The notes beneath the pieces are model-generated. The model saw only the letters and a program-made list of their open reading frames with translations, was not told the DNA's origin and did not search any database. 64,000 bases of DNA from contig NZ_JAAVUY010000011.1 in NCBI RefSeq assembly GCF_018449695.1, positions 149,001 to 213,000 on the forward strand, given 5' to 3'. This document shows positions 7,794-16,772 of this stretch, piece by piece; position 1 is the stretch's first letter; each line of letters opens with the position of its first letter. This DNA comes from Bradyrhizobium sp. dw_411. Its GTDB lineage: Bacteria > Pseudomonadota > Alphaproteobacteria > Rhizobiales > Xanthobacteraceae. The translations under genes were made by a program, and so were the position numbers.

Positions 7794-9152
7794 CTACTGC
7801 CTCGCAATCGTGTTCAGCCGGTCCAGCCGCGCTTCCATCGCCTCGCGCAGATCATAGCCGCGGCGGCCGAACGAGGTGTTGCGCTTTTCGATGAAGTCGC
7901 GCTGCTGCTGGGTCAGCGCCAGGGCCGCGCGATGGCTGTCGGATTCCGCGCTCGCAATGACCCTCAAAAATACATCGTTGATATTGCGATCAAGCTGGGC
8001 AAGTCCGGGATCGGCGCAGATCGCCTTTTCCACCTGCCGCTTCGCGGTGGCGCAATTGAAGCTCGGCAGGTTCTTCTGATAGGACAGCGATCCCAGCCGC
8101 TCGGCTTCGACCGCGAGTTCCTTGTAATTGGCAGCCGCGGTGGCGTCGGAGGGATTGAGCCGGACGGCTTCCGCGTAATCCTGCATCGCGCGGCTGCGAT
8201 CGCCCTTGCCGCGCCAGGCCGCACCGCGATTATTGTAGGCGCGCTGAAATTTCGAATCCAGTTTCAACGCCGCATCGTAATCCGCAATCGCGCGGTCGTA
8301 ATCCTTCATGGCCTGATACGCATCGCCGCGGTTGGTCAGGAATGCCGCATCGGGGCGAAGCTTGATTGCCTGGTCATAATCGGCGATCGCACCGGCGTAG
8401 TCGCCGTTGCCGGCCAGATGCAGCCCACGATTGTCGAAGAATTCCGGTCGTGACGGATCGATACGGATTGCCGCGGTATCGTCCTGCAGCGCGCGATCTG
8501 TACGGCCAAGCTTGCGATAAGCAGAGCCGCGGTTGGTATAGGTCTGCGCCCGGTTCGGATCGAGGCGAACAGCCTCGTCGTAATCGGCGATCGCCTTCTG
8601 ATATTCGCCCTTGAAATACCAGGCGGCGCCGCGATCCGAAAATGCCAGCGCGAAATCAGGCTTGAGGCGCAGCGCCTCGTTATAATCCTCGATGGCACGA
8701 TCGTATTTTTTGGTGTTGTTGAAGACGTTGCCGCGGCTTTCATAGCCTTCGGCGGCGTCCGGATCGAGCTTGATGGCCTGGTTTAACGCGTCAAAGGCGC
8801 TCTGGGTCTGGCCGTTCTGGCGAAGGATTTCGCCGCGAACACGAAACGCACGCGCCAGATTGGGATCCCTGGCAACGACCGCATCGATTTCGGCCAGCGC
8901 CTTAGTCGTCTCGCCGCTGTTTTGCAGCGCGAGGGCACGCGTGACCATGGCTGCGAGCCGATCGGTATCCGTTGTGCCCGGATTGTCGATCAGCGCGGTG
9001 CAGCTCTCAATCAATTTTGCGGGCACGGCAACGCTCAGCGGCGCGCAAACGACCGGCGGCTCGGCCGCCGGTTCGGCGCCGGCTGCGATAGAGGAAAAGG
9101 CAATGGCGGCAAACACCGCGGTTGCGACAAATGGCGAGGCTAGAGATCGCAT
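7794..9152 (-). CDS. secreted TPR protein with C-terminal LprI-like domain
   Basis: A 452-residue protein with a clear signal peptide; the start at 9152 was chosen over 9188 because MRSLASPF opens the signal directly and a GAGAG sequence lies just upstream. About nine tetratricopeptide repeats (residues ~70-345, repeated AIxDYDxAxxLxP) are followed by a C-terminal DUF1311/LprI-type segment with Cys pair FNCATAKRQVEKAICxDPxLAxLD and a QRDFIEKRN end. LprI of Mycobacterium inhibits lysozyme, so a periplasmic scaffold touching muramidases is possible but unproven. It is followed downstream only by repeats. A shorter paralogue is immediately upstream on the same strand. Confidence 0.8.
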   Translation of the reverse strand: MRSLASPFVATAVFAAIAFSSIAAGAEPAAEPPVVCAPLSVAVPAKLIESCTALIDNPGTTDTDRLAAMVTRALALQNSGETTKALAEIDAVVARDPNLARAFRVRGEILRQNGQTQSAFDALNQAIKLDPDAAEGYESRGNVFNNTKKYDRAIEDYNEALRLKPDFALAFSDRGAAWYFKGEYQKAIADYDEAVRLDPNRAQTYTNRGSAYRKLGRTDRALQDDTAAIRIDPSRPEFFDNRGLHLAGNGDYAGAIADYDQAIKLRPDAAFLTNRGDAYQAMKDYDRAIADYDAALKLDSKFQRAYNNRGAAWRGKGDRSRAMQDYAEAVRLNPSDATAAANYKELAVEAERLGSLSYQKNLPSFNCATAKRQVEKAICADPGLAQLDRNINDVFLRVIASAESDSHRAALALTQQQRDFIEKRNTSFGRRGYDLREAMEARLDRLNTIARQ

Positions 9153-9241
9153 GGTCGGCTCTCGAAACAAGGGTGTGCGGCGCGGCAATAACGCGTCAGA
9201 CGTTTGGTCGCCGCAGCCCTGCCCGAGGTTCGAAAGGAGAG

Positions 9242-9997
9242 TTAGTTCCGCTCGACCGCCAGCAGATGGTCGAGCCGCTCACGCATCGCCTTTTGCAGGT
9301 CGTAATCCGGCCGGCCGAACGCGGCGTTGCGGCGGGCGATGAAGTCATCCTGTTCGTGCTGCATGGCGCGGCCGGCGCGCGGGCTGGCGCTGGTGGCCTG
9401 GCGGACCACCTTGGTATTCACTGCGTTGATCTCGCGATCGACATTGGCCAGTTCGGGATTGCCGCAGATCGCCTTGTCGACCGGCTTCCTGGCATTGGCG
9501 CAATTGAAACTCGGCTTGTTGTTGACCGCGATCATCGCGCCGAGCCGTTCCACCTCCAGCGCCAGCGCTTTGTAATTGGCTTTGGCGGCGACCTGACTGG
9601 AATCGAGTTTGATGGCAGCCGAGAAATCGGCCAGCGCGCGGGGCCGGTCGCCCTTCTTGCGCCTGAGTTCTCCGCGCGCGTTGAGAATGTCGGCCATCGC
9701 CGGATCGAGCCGCAGCGCGGTATCGTAGTCGCCGATCGCGCGGTCGATCTGGTCTTTGCGATCGTAGACTCCGGCGCGCGCGATCAACGCCTTGATGCGA
9801 TCGGCCTTCACGGTCTTTTCGCTGTCGATCAGCGGGCTACAAATGGCGACGATCTGGTCGTCGTCATTGGCGGTCACAGCGGCGACGCAGGGCGCGGGAT
9901 CGACCTTCTGATCGGCGGTTTCGCTGGCCGCGGCGAAGGCGGCATGGGGCAGCACAACCACAAGAGAGACGCCAATTAGCAAATTTCGGATCAGCAT
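9242..9997 (-). CDS. secreted TPR/LprI-like protein, short paralogue
   Basis: A 251-residue protein from the start at 9997 (an ATG seven codons earlier at 10018 is also possible). A signal peptide runs to about residue 23. Two or three TPR units are followed by the same LprI-type C-terminus as the neighbouring gene, with FNCANARKPVDKAICGNPELANVD and a DDFIARRNAAFGR-type end that matches QRDFIEKRNTSFGR in the paralogue. The pair lies 89 bases apart on one strand and looks like a tandem duplication with gain or loss of TPR units. The role is unknown; a periplasmic location is inferred. Confidence 0.78.
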   Translation of the reverse strand: MLIRNLLIGVSLVVVLPHAAFAAASETADQKVDPAPCVAAVTANDDDQIVAICSPLIDSEKTVKADRIKALIARAGVYDRKDQIDRAIGDYDTALRLDPAMADILNARGELRRKKGDRPRALADFSAAIKLDSSQVAAKANYKALALEVERLGAMIAVNNKPSFNCANARKPVDKAICGNPELANVDREINAVNTKVVRQATSASPRAGRAMQHEQDDFIARRNAAFGRPDYDLQKAMRERLDHLLAVERN

Positions 9998-10046
9998 CGA
10001 ATTCCTAACAATCGTCACTTCACTTGTGCGACCTCATGCGGATGGA

Positions 10047-10147
10047 CCTCATCCTGAGGAGCGCGCCCTTCGCGCGCGTCTCGAAGGATGAGTAGCGTGG
10101 GACCTCATGGTTCGAGACGGCGCAAGGGCGCCTCCTCACCATGAGGA
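10047..10147. repeat. paired palindromic repeats (CCTCATCCTGAGG / CCTCATGGTTCGAGA)
   Basis: Two adjacent hairpin elements fill the gap between two leftward genes. The first runs CCTCATCCTGAGGAGC to GTCTCGAAGGATGAG (10048-10092) with an inner CGCGCCCTTCGCGCG hairpin. The second runs CCTCATGGTTCGAGACGG to CCTCCTCACCATGAGG (10103-10146). The same ordered pair occurs at 7601-7715 and 19494-19605, so the unit of spread seems to be the pair. Confidence 0.75.
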
Positions 10148-10151
10148 CATC

Positions 10152-10955
10152 TTAACTCACCTTCAGCGTGATCCCGCCATCGACCACCAATTCGATACCG
10201 GTGACGTATTTCGACTCGTCCGACGCCAGGAACAGCGCCGCGTTGGCGACGTCCCAGGCATCGCCCATATGCCCCATCGGCACCTGCGCATCGCGCGCGC
10301 GCCACATCGCCTCGACATCGCCATTGGCATAGCTCGCGACCAGCCCGGCGGAGTGTTCGACCATCGGCGTTTTCATCAGGCCGGGCAGAATCGCGTTCAC
10401 CCGGACTTTCTGCGCGGCGAATTCGACCGCTGTGGTGCGCGTCATCTGATTCATCGCGGCCTTGGTCGTTCCATACGTCACGTAGGAGATGCCAAGATGC
10501 CGGATCGAGGCGATCGACGAAATATTGATGATCGAGCCGCCGCCCTGCCGCACCATCACGGGGATGACATGCTTCATGGCGAGAAAGGCGCTTTTGAGAT
10601 TGACCGCGAAGACGCGGTCCCAATCCGCTTCCGGGACATCGACCACGCTGCCGGTCTCGGCAATGCCGACATTGTTGTCGAGCACGTCGATACGGCCATA
10701 GGCCTTGATACACGCCGCCACCATCGTTTCGACATCGCCAGCGCGGGAAACATCCGCCGTAAACGCGGTCGCCTTGCCGCCCTCGCCGGTAATGATGCCG
10801 GCGGTCTCGGAGGCTGCCGTGGCGTTGCGATCGACGCAAAACACCTGCGCCCCCTCGCGCGCAAAGGTCACGGCGGTTGCCTTGCCATTGCCCCAGCCCG
10901 GCCCGATCGAGCCCGCTCCCACCACCAACGCCGTCTTGCCCTTGAGCCGTTGCAT
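10152..10955 (-). CDS. SDR-family oxidoreductase
   Basis: A 267-residue short-chain dehydrogenase/reductase. The nucleotide-binding turn is the unusual VVGAGSIGPGWGNGKA (residues 11-26) in place of TGxxxGIG. The DNNVG motif (93-97), Ser147 and the Tyr161-x-x-x-Lys165 pair make up an intact catalytic set. The C-terminus VDGGITLKVS is typical. An acidic-to-basic VDRN after strand two suggests NADP or NAD ambiguity. It is divergent from the YncE-like propeller gene and flanked by repeats on its 3' side. The substrate cannot be assigned. Confidence 0.88.
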   Translation of the reverse strand: MQRLKGKTALVVGAGSIGPGWGNGKATAVTFAREGAQVFCVDRNATAASETAGIITGEGGKATAFTADVSRAGDVETMVAACIKAYGRIDVLDNNVGIAETGSVVDVPEADWDRVFAVNLKSAFLAMKHVIPVMVRQGGGSIINISSIASIRHLGISYVTYGTTKAAMNQMTRTTAVEFAAQKVRVNAILPGLMKTPMVEHSAGLVASYANGDVEAMWRARDAQVPMGHMGDAWDVANAALFLASDESKYVTGIELVVDGGITLKVS

Positions 10956-11163
10956 CGACCTCTCTCTGAGTTGGTGGAATTGGAGTTGGCGCGAAATTGG
11001 CCGGAGGAAGCCCCGCGGTCAACCCATTCGGGGTTGCGGCCAATCGACCGGATGTGACGGCCGGCGTCTGCAGCGCTTCGCTCTGGCAACCAGCAGATTC
11101 CCCGCGTATCCTGATACGGCAAACCGGCCCGACAGAGGCCGGTCTATCCGGGAGAACGCTGTA

Positions 11164-12351
11164 ATGACTGCCACACGTAATTTTGGAATATCCTTGAGGC
11201 TATCGCTGGGAGCGGCCATCCTGCTCGGCAGCACCGGTCTCGGTCTCGTCCATGCCGCGCCCTTCATGATCGTCGGCATCGACGAGAAGGTGACATGGGA
11301 CGACGAAGGCAAGACGATTCTCGCCGCACCCGGCAAGGATTCGGTTTTGATCGTCGATCTCGCCAATCCCGAAAACCCCAAGATCGTCGCGACGCTGCCA
11401 CTGGCCAATTCGGTCGTCGGCCCTCCGGTCAATGTCGATATCGACCCCACAGGTTCGGTCGCGCTGGTGGCGGATTCGGTCGACGTCGTCAAAGACGGTG
11501 ACGCGCTCAAGCAAGTGCCTGATAACAAGATCTTCGTGATCGATCTCAAGGCCAACCCGCCCAAGCTGGCCGCGACCGTCACTGGCGGCAAGCAGCCGTC
11601 AGGGCTGAACTTCAGTCCGTCCGGCAAGATGGCGCTGGTCGCCAACCGCGGCGACAACTCGGTCAGCGTGCTCTCGGTCAATGGCACCGACGTCAAGGTC
11701 ACCGACACCATCAGCTTTCCCGACAGCGTCGCGCATGTGATGTTCACGCCTGACGGCAAGCACGCGCTGGCCGTGCGATTTCCCGCGCATAAAGTATCGG
11801 TGCTCGATATCGACGGCGGCAAGGTGACCTACAACAAGGTCGATCTGGCGACGGGACAATGGCCCTACAATGTCGTGGTGACGCCGAACAGCAGAATCGC
11901 GCTGACCTCCGACAATGGCAACTCCGGCGCTTCCGACGGCAGCGTCGATACGACCAGCGTGATCGACCTCGAAGCCAATCCGCCCCGGATCATCGACCGG
12001 GTGGTGGTCGGCGACGGTCCCGAGGGGCTCGCGATGTCGCCAAAGGGCGATCTGGCGGTAGCTGCGATCCTGCGCGGCTCCAATGCCAGCAAGAAAGCAT
12101 ATTTCTACAACAAGAACGGCAGCCTCGCGATCCTGAAGATCGACGGCAAGAAAGTGACCAAGACCCAGGACATCGAAGTCGGCGGATTGCCGGAAGCGGT
12201 GTTGTTCACGCCCGACGGCAAATACATTCTGGCCGGCAATTACGTGGACCAGGATTTCTCGATCCTGAGAGTCAACGGCACCAAGGTCACCGACACCGGC
12301 AAGCGCTTCAAGGTGCCGGGACATCCGGCTTCCGCGCGCGTGAGTCATTAG
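11164..12351 (+). CDS. secreted YncE/beta-propeller-like protein
   Basis: A 395-residue exported protein. The start at 11164 follows a GGGAGAACGCTGTA ribosome site and begins a signal peptide ending near residue 32 (Val-His-Ala-Ala). The rest is built of repeated strands with recurring phrases such as TPDGKHALA, SPSGKMALVAN and TPDGKYILAGN, the signature of seven-bladed YVTN/lactonase-like propellers. Such proteins occur as periplasmic binding or scaffolding proteins; no catalytic lactonase residues can be assigned. It is a single-gene unit divergent from an SDR gene, with a repeat element just after its stop that may act as terminator. Confidence 0.8.
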   Translation: MTATRNFGISLRLSLGAAILLGSTGLGLVHAAPFMIVGIDEKVTWDDEGKTILAAPGKDSVLIVDLANPENPKIVATLPLANSVVGPPVNVDIDPTGSVALVADSVDVVKDGDALKQVPDNKIFVIDLKANPPKLAATVTGGKQPSGLNFSPSGKMALVANRGDNSVSVLSVNGTDVKVTDTISFPDSVAHVMFTPDGKHALAVRFPAHKVSVLDIDGGKVTYNKVDLATGQWPYNVVVTPNSRIALTSDNGNSGASDGSVDTTSVIDLEANPPRIIDRVVVGDGPEGLAMSPKGDLAVAAILRGSNASKKAYFYNKNGSLAILKIDGKKVTKTQDIEVGGLPEAVLFTPDGKYILAGNYVDQDFSILRVNGTKVTDTGKRFKVPGHPASARVSH

Positions 12352-12399
12352 ACTTGATGGAATGGAATTGAATTGATCTGCAGCGACACCGACGGTGAA

Positions 12400-12518
12400 C
12401 TCCCTCCCCCCTTGTGGGGGAGGGTTGGGGAGAGGGGTGCAGTCTATCGATAGACCTGAACCCCTCACCCGGATCACATCTGCGATGTGATCCGACCTCT
12501 CCCACAAGGGGAGAGGTG
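12400..12518. repeat. palindromic repeat, CCTCTCCC...GGGAGAGG family
   Basis: A long inverted element with left arm CTCCCTCCCCCCTTGTGGGG and right arm CCTCTCCCACAAGGGGAGAGG, and an internal GGATCACATCTGCGATGTGATCC hairpin (12471-12493). It lies between convergent genes (stops at 12351 and 12530), where it could end transcripts from both sides. Related copies lie near 5331, 7471, 13525 and 31801. Confidence 0.75.
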
Positions 12519-12529
12519 AAGAAAAGGAA

Positions 12530-13018
12530 TCATTGAAACGTCATGTCCAGGCATTTCGAAATGTCGGAGCCGAGACCTGAACTGATGGTGATGCAGCCGC
12601 GGACTTTTTGCGCTGAATTGTCGCTGGCCCAGATCGCGTAGCCGCCGGGGCCGAAAAACGAATTGGTGTTCGGCGGTTCGGTTTCGGTCGCGTCGAACGA
12701 ATAGTTGGAATCGGTCTCGAAGATGCGCGGCTTCTTGGTACAGCCGCCGTCGGTCTGGACGTTGATCACTTCCTTATTGTCCCGCGTCAACGCCAGGCTG
12801 ACCGAGCAGCGGAAATATTCCGACGTCTTGACGTTGAAGAGATAGGCATAGGATTTACAGGTCGCGGTGTTGAGCTTGCCGGCGGAAAGGCCGCGGCTGC
12901 AGGCAATTCTCTGGTTATTGCTGAGCTTGAAATCATCGGCCCTGGCCACCGGCGCCAGCGTCACAACCATCAGCGCACCGCCTAAACAAATTTTCATAAA
13001 CTGGTTCATTCGAATCAT
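12530..13018 (-). CDS. secreted hypothetical protein
   Basis: A 162-residue protein with an N-terminal signal peptide (MKICLGGALMVVTLAPVARA, or nine residues earlier from ATG 13018). The mature part contains six cysteines, suggesting disulfides in the periplasm. No known family is recognised. ATG 13009 is an equally possible start. It is a single gene between a repeat element at its 3' side and a divergent small secreted protein at its 5' side. Confidence 0.62.
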   Translation of the reverse strand: MIRMNQFMKICLGGALMVVTLAPVARADDFKLSNNQRIACSRGLSAGKLNTATCKSYAYLFNVKTSEYFRCSVSLALTRDNKEVINVQTDGGCTKKPRIFETDSNYSFDATETEPPNTNSFFGPGGYAIWASDNSAQKVRGCITISSGLGSDISKCLDMTFQ

Positions 13019-13209
13019 CCCCCCACTTCCGGCGAACCCGGTTCTGGCAGGGAAGATAGTCGCGAAGTCGAAAGCAGGAAATCACAAAGTCTCAAAAGGT
13101 GCGTCAAACACGCCACTCGCATCATATTGACGGAACGACGATGTTCGTGATTTGTTCAAAACGGGACAGGCCGAGATTTTTTCGAAGGCCGAATGCGGGA
13201 GGATGCGGG

Positions 13210-13512
13210 ATGACGCGATTTTCGAGAACAATTTTGATAGCCGCGGCGCTGACGACGCTGACAGGGCCGGCGTTCGCCCAGGCCCCAGCGCCCACGCCCT
13301 GGGAGCTGTCGCCGGACATGGGCTACGGCTACGACAAGGATGGCAAGACCTTCTCCTACAAGATGGGGACCAGCAACGCGGGTGCGCTGCTGAAGGGCGC
13401 GAAGAAGGTGCCCAAGGGTACGCTGTTTTTCATAGGGCATAATGGCCAGCTCTATATGCGGACCGGACCGTACCTTGAAGGCGACGGCAAGTTCATGTTC
13501 GGGACGAATTGA
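13210..13512 (+). CDS. small secreted hypothetical protein
   Basis: A 100-residue protein with a signal peptide (residues 1-23, ending Ala-Phe-Ala). ATG 13210 was chosen because a GGGAGGA ribosome site lies at 13198-13204 and the signal peptide begins at once; a longer frame to 13138 adds a basic non-signal extension. The mature 75 residues are glycine- and lysine-rich (YGYDKDGKTFSYKMG, KVPKGTLFFIGHNGQLYM). No family is recognised, though the pattern is known from conserved Bradyrhizobium hypotheticals. A repeat element follows the stop. Confidence 0.68.
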   Translation: MTRFSRTILIAAALTTLTGPAFAQAPAPTPWELSPDMGYGYDKDGKTFSYKMGTSNAGALLKGAKKVPKGTLFFIGHNGQLYMRTGPYLEGDGKFMFGTN

Positions 13513-13524
13513 GGAGATCTTCGT

Positions 13525-13657
13525 CCCTTCTCCCCTTGTGGGAGAAGGTGCCCTCGCGAAGCGAGGGCGGATGAGGGGTCTGCGTCCGCGGAAAGAACCC
13601 CTCACCCGTCCGCGCTGCTTCGCATCGCGTCCACCCTCTCCCACAAGGGGAGAGGGA
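13525..13657. repeat. palindromic repeat, CCTTCTCCCC...GGGGAGAGGG family
   Basis: An inverted element between convergent genes (stops at 13512 and 13693). It has left arm CCTTCTCCCCTTGTGGGAG, inner hairpin CCCTCGCGAAGCGAGGGCGG and right arm CCCTCTCCCACAAGGGGAG. Its position beyond two converging 3' ends suits a role as a bidirectional transcript end; this is inferred. Confidence 0.75.
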
Positions 13658-13692
13658 AAGAAAGCCACGACACTGCGTAACCGCGTAACTCC

Positions 13693-14892
13693 TCAAAACA
13701 CCGAAGCCATTTCCTTGGCGCCGGGCTGATTGCTGTTGCTGTCCATCCGGCTGTCGGTGATGGCGAGCAGTTTCGCCACCGTGTTGTGGCGGATCGCCAC
13801 TGGATTGCGCTCATAGCCGCCGCGCTGGAAGAAATTCGCGGTCGGGACCTGCTCGCGCATCGCCTGCGGCATCGTCACCATGTCCAGACCAGTGCCGTCG
13901 CCGGTGAGATTCATCATCTCCAGTTCGGCCGCGCTCAGCGGGCGGGTATAGCCCTTGGTGCGCGCGAAAATCACCGAGGTCAGGAGCTTGTGGGTCTGCA
14001 GCAGCGGGCCGACATCGATGTCGAGCACCATGGCGTGGATCGCCCAGCCCTGCGGGCTATCGCCAATTTTCTCGTGCTGTCCCCACTCGTCCGGCACCGA
14101 GCGCGCCACCGCCAGCATCCGCTTGAACACCGCGATCTTGGTATCCATCGCCTTGCGCGCCGGGCCCGACAATTGCGCGGCCTTGGCGGTCAGCGCGGCC
14201 AGGATTTCGTGGCCCTGCTCGGCAACCAGTTCGACGCTGTTGGTGGTGAGCAACTGGTTGTAACCCATCGCGGTGGAGATGGCGCGGGTGCCGCCATGCT
14301 CGATGCCCGCCTGCACATCGTAATTGCCGGTGCCGCCGGTTTCGAAGGAATAGACCCGCACCGCCTGCTCGCGGGTGAGGCCCGCCGCTGACGCGACGCG
14401 GGCATAGGCGCGCTTGAATTCGATCTCGCTGGCCGGCCGCTGCGGCACGAACTGGAAAACATCCGAAGCGGCCTTCAGGAGATCAGCCACCACAGGAATG
14501 GCCTTGCGCGGGCGCGGCGCCTTTTCATCCGGCTCCGGCGGCGACGGATCCACCGGCCGCTTCGGCCCGTTATAAAGCGGCGCCTGGGTCAGGACATAAT
14601 CATCGAGCGTGATCGGCTGATGGTCGCGCCGCTTGGCGTTGCGGCCGCGGCGTTTTTCGGAAATCGAACTCCAATAGGCGCCGGCTTCCTCGTCGAACGC
14701 CGCACGTGCTTCCTGATATTCGGCAAGCCGGCGGCGATATTCCGCGATCGCCTGGGGCGACGCGGCCTGCGCCATCGCCTCGGCGGTCGCCGCCGGAAGC
14801 GCGCCCGCATCCACCGCGGCCGCGGGCGGCGCGATTACGAGCAGCGCGAGCGAAAAATATAAGGGGCCGGAGCGAATCACCTGAGAGCGCAT
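13693..14892 (-). CDS. secreted protein with lytic-transglycosylase-like centre
   Basis: A 399-residue exported protein with a signal peptide (about residues 1-27), an Ala/Arg/Glu-rich helical stretch (about 40-85) and a proline-rich linker (about 110-135). The central part reads RVYSFETGGTGNYDVQAGIE...AISTAMGYNQLL, resembling the catalytic Glu and following NxxxxxxAxGxxQ order of goose-type lysozyme and SLT domains. A peptidoglycan-cleaving role is therefore possible but not sure. It lies 70 bases downstream of a Bug binding-protein gene on the same strand; a shared transcript is possible but the functions do not obviously match. Confidence 0.6.
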   Translation of the reverse strand: MRSQVIRSGPLYFSLALLVIAPPAAAVDAGALPAATAEAMAQAASPQAIAEYRRRLAEYQEARAAFDEEAGAYWSSISEKRRGRNAKRRDHQPITLDDYVLTQAPLYNGPKRPVDPSPPEPDEKAPRPRKAIPVVADLLKAASDVFQFVPQRPASEIEFKRAYARVASAAGLTREQAVRVYSFETGGTGNYDVQAGIEHGGTRAISTAMGYNQLLTTNSVELVAEQGHEILAALTAKAAQLSGPARKAMDTKIAVFKRMLAVARSVPDEWGQHEKIGDSPQGWAIHAMVLDIDVGPLLQTHKLLTSVIFARTKGYTRPLSAAELEMMNLTGDGTGLDMVTMPQAMREQVPTANFFQRGGYERNPVAIRHNTVAKLLAITDSRMDSNSNQPGAKEMASVF

Positions 14893-14962
14893 GGGATCGT
14901 TCTAACAAGGGCGGAGCGCACACGTCAGCCCTGAAACGGCGCTTATCGCCGCAGCAATGGCC

Positions 14963-15943
14963 CTACTCCTGCTCGACGCCGCTGGCTTTCACGAGTTCCG
15001 CCCATTTCCTTTCATCCTTGTCGATGAAATCGGCATATTCCTCCGGCGTTCCCGGCGTGATCTCGGTGCCGTCGAGCCCGAGTTGCTTCTTCACCTCGTC
15101 GGAGGCGAGCGCGGCCTGCAGCTCCTTGTTGAGCCTCTCGATCACCGGACGCGGCGTGCCGGCCGGCGCCACCAGTCCGTAATAGAGCGAGGCATCGAAC
15201 CCGGGTACGCCGGCTTCGGACATGGTCGGCACCTCCGGCAGCAGACTGCTGCGGGTCGAACTCGTCACCGCCAGCGCGCGCAACAATCCAGCCGAGACGT
15301 TGGCGTGGGCGGCGGGAATCGGCGCGAACGCCATCGGAATGTGTCCGCCCAACAAATCGGTCAGCGCCGGACCGGTGCCCTTATAGGGAATATGCTGCAA
15401 CTTGATGCCGGCGGCGCGAGCGAAATATTCGCCGGTGATATGGCTGACCGTACCGGCGCCGGCAGAGCCGAAATTGACCTTGCCGGGATGCTCCTTCGCA
15501 AACGCGACCAATTCGGCGATGGTGGCGACCGGAAACGACGGATGCACCACCAGCGAATTGGGCGCATTGCCGATCATGCCGATCGGCGCAAAATCCCTGC
15601 GCGGATCATAGCCGACATTCTTGTAGAGCGACGGTCCGATCGCCAGCGTGCCGGTATAGCCGAGCAGAATGGTGTAGCCGTCGGGATCGCTCTTGGCCAC
15701 GAGTTTGGTGCCGAAGGTGCCGCCGGCGCCGGCGCGGTTATCGACGATGATGCCTTGGCCGAGCAACCGGCTCATCTTGTCGGCGATCACGCGTCCGACA
15801 ATCGAGGTGCTGCCACCCGGCGCAAACGGAATCACCAGCGTGATGGGCCTGTCCGGATAGGATTGCGCCTGCGCGCTGGCGAGGCCACAGCAGGCACCGA
15901 GCGCCGGGATGAGCGTGCAGAGCAAGATTTTCCAGCGGCGCAT
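14963..15943 (-). CDS. Bug/TctC-type tripartite tricarboxylate transporter binding protein
   Basis: A 326-residue periplasmic solute-binding protein with signal peptide (about 1-27) and the family landmarks YPDRPITLVIPFAPGGSTSI, DNRAGAGGTFGT and the C-terminal GTPEEYADFI. These proteins bind carboxylates or amides between two lobes and hand them to TctAB membrane subunits. No TctA or TctB gene is in the window, so this is an orphan Bug protein of the kind abundant in Bradyrhizobium and Bordetella. A ribosome site (GGGAG) precedes ATG 15943. The ligand is unknown. Confidence 0.88.
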   Translation of the reverse strand: MRRWKILLCTLIPALGACCGLASAQAQSYPDRPITLVIPFAPGGSTSIVGRVIADKMSRLLGQGIIVDNRAGAGGTFGTKLVAKSDPDGYTILLGYTGTLAIGPSLYKNVGYDPRRDFAPIGMIGNAPNSLVVHPSFPVATIAELVAFAKEHPGKVNFGSAGAGTVSHITGEYFARAAGIKLQHIPYKGTGPALTDLLGGHIPMAFAPIPAAHANVSAGLLRALAVTSSTRSSLLPEVPTMSEAGVPGFDASLYYGLVAPAGTPRPVIERLNKELQAALASDEVKKQLGLDGTEITPGTPEEYADFIDKDERKWAELVKASGVEQE

Positions 15944-16061
15944 CGGAAAACTCCCATCCTGTTATTCTTGTTTTTATTGGGCCGCATCGTCGTCGAAAGC
16001 CAAGGGATCTGCAACCCGGCATCCGCAACCCGGCTTTTCCGGGAGCGGCGAGAGCAAGCGG

Positions 16062-16694
16062 TTATTTCCAGGCGAAAACCGGCTGTTCCAGATCGGCCAC
16101 GCGGGTATCGCGGCCCGCAAGGACTTCGCGGAACTGGTACACCATCGCCGCGGTCGGCGCGTGGATGAACTGACTTTCATAGCGAAAGCGGATCACGCGC
16201 CCCGCGCTTTCGGGAATCGCGACGAAATCGAAAACATCATCCTGCTCGATATCGCGCAGCGGAATTCGATGCACCGAGGCGACCTCGGCCGGGTTGGGCA
16301 ATATCGCGGTGCTCACATGCGCCCACAACACGACGGGGGTGATGAGATATCCCGACCGGGTCGGATAATCATCGAGCAATCCCAGCACATCGCCGGGGCC
16401 GAGCGCGAGGCCAAGCTCCTCGTGAAGCTCGCGCAGCGCGGCCTCTATCGGCGTCTCGCCTTCATCGCAGCGGCCACCCGGCAGCGCCCATTGCCCGCGA
16501 TGGGCGCGCAGACTTGAGGCGCGCAAGGTCAACAACAATGCCGTGCCGCTTTGCGCGCCATCGGCTTCAACCAGCACGATCGCGACGGCGGCGCGTTTCA
16601 GCGCAGGCGCCGGTTCGCTGGCGGGGAGCCGTGCAAATCCCGCACAGAGCCCTGCAATATTACGCCGGGTGGTATCGTCGAATGGCCGGTTCAT
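16062..16694 (-). CDS. NUDIX hydrolase (CoA pyrophosphatase-like)
   Basis: A 210-residue cytoplasmic NUDIX enzyme. The full NUDIX box Gx5Ex7REUxEExGU is present at residues 74-96 (from GRCDEGE to RELHEELGL). The sequence just before it (LRAHRGQWALPGG) recalls the coenzyme A/acyl-CoA diphosphatase group, but the fit is not exact, so a CoA substrate is only probable. It is divergent from a thioesterase gene whose start lies 78 bases away. The pair could jointly serve acyl-CoA turnover, which is inference. Confidence 0.82.
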   Translation of the reverse strand: MNRPFDDTTRRNIAGLCAGFARLPASEPAPALKRAAVAIVLVEADGAQSGTALLLTLRASSLRAHRGQWALPGGRCDEGETPIEAALRELHEELGLALGPGDVLGLLDDYPTRSGYLITPVVLWAHVSTAILPNPAEVASVHRIPLRDIEQDDVFDFVAIPESAGRVIRFRYESQFIHAPTAAMVYQFREVLAGRDTRVADLEQPVFAWK

Positions 16695-16772
16695 CCTGCT
16701 TGACTACAACACGTCAGCGATTGATGAAATAACCAGAGAGCTGAATTCATCGCTGCACTGGATTGACCTGAC

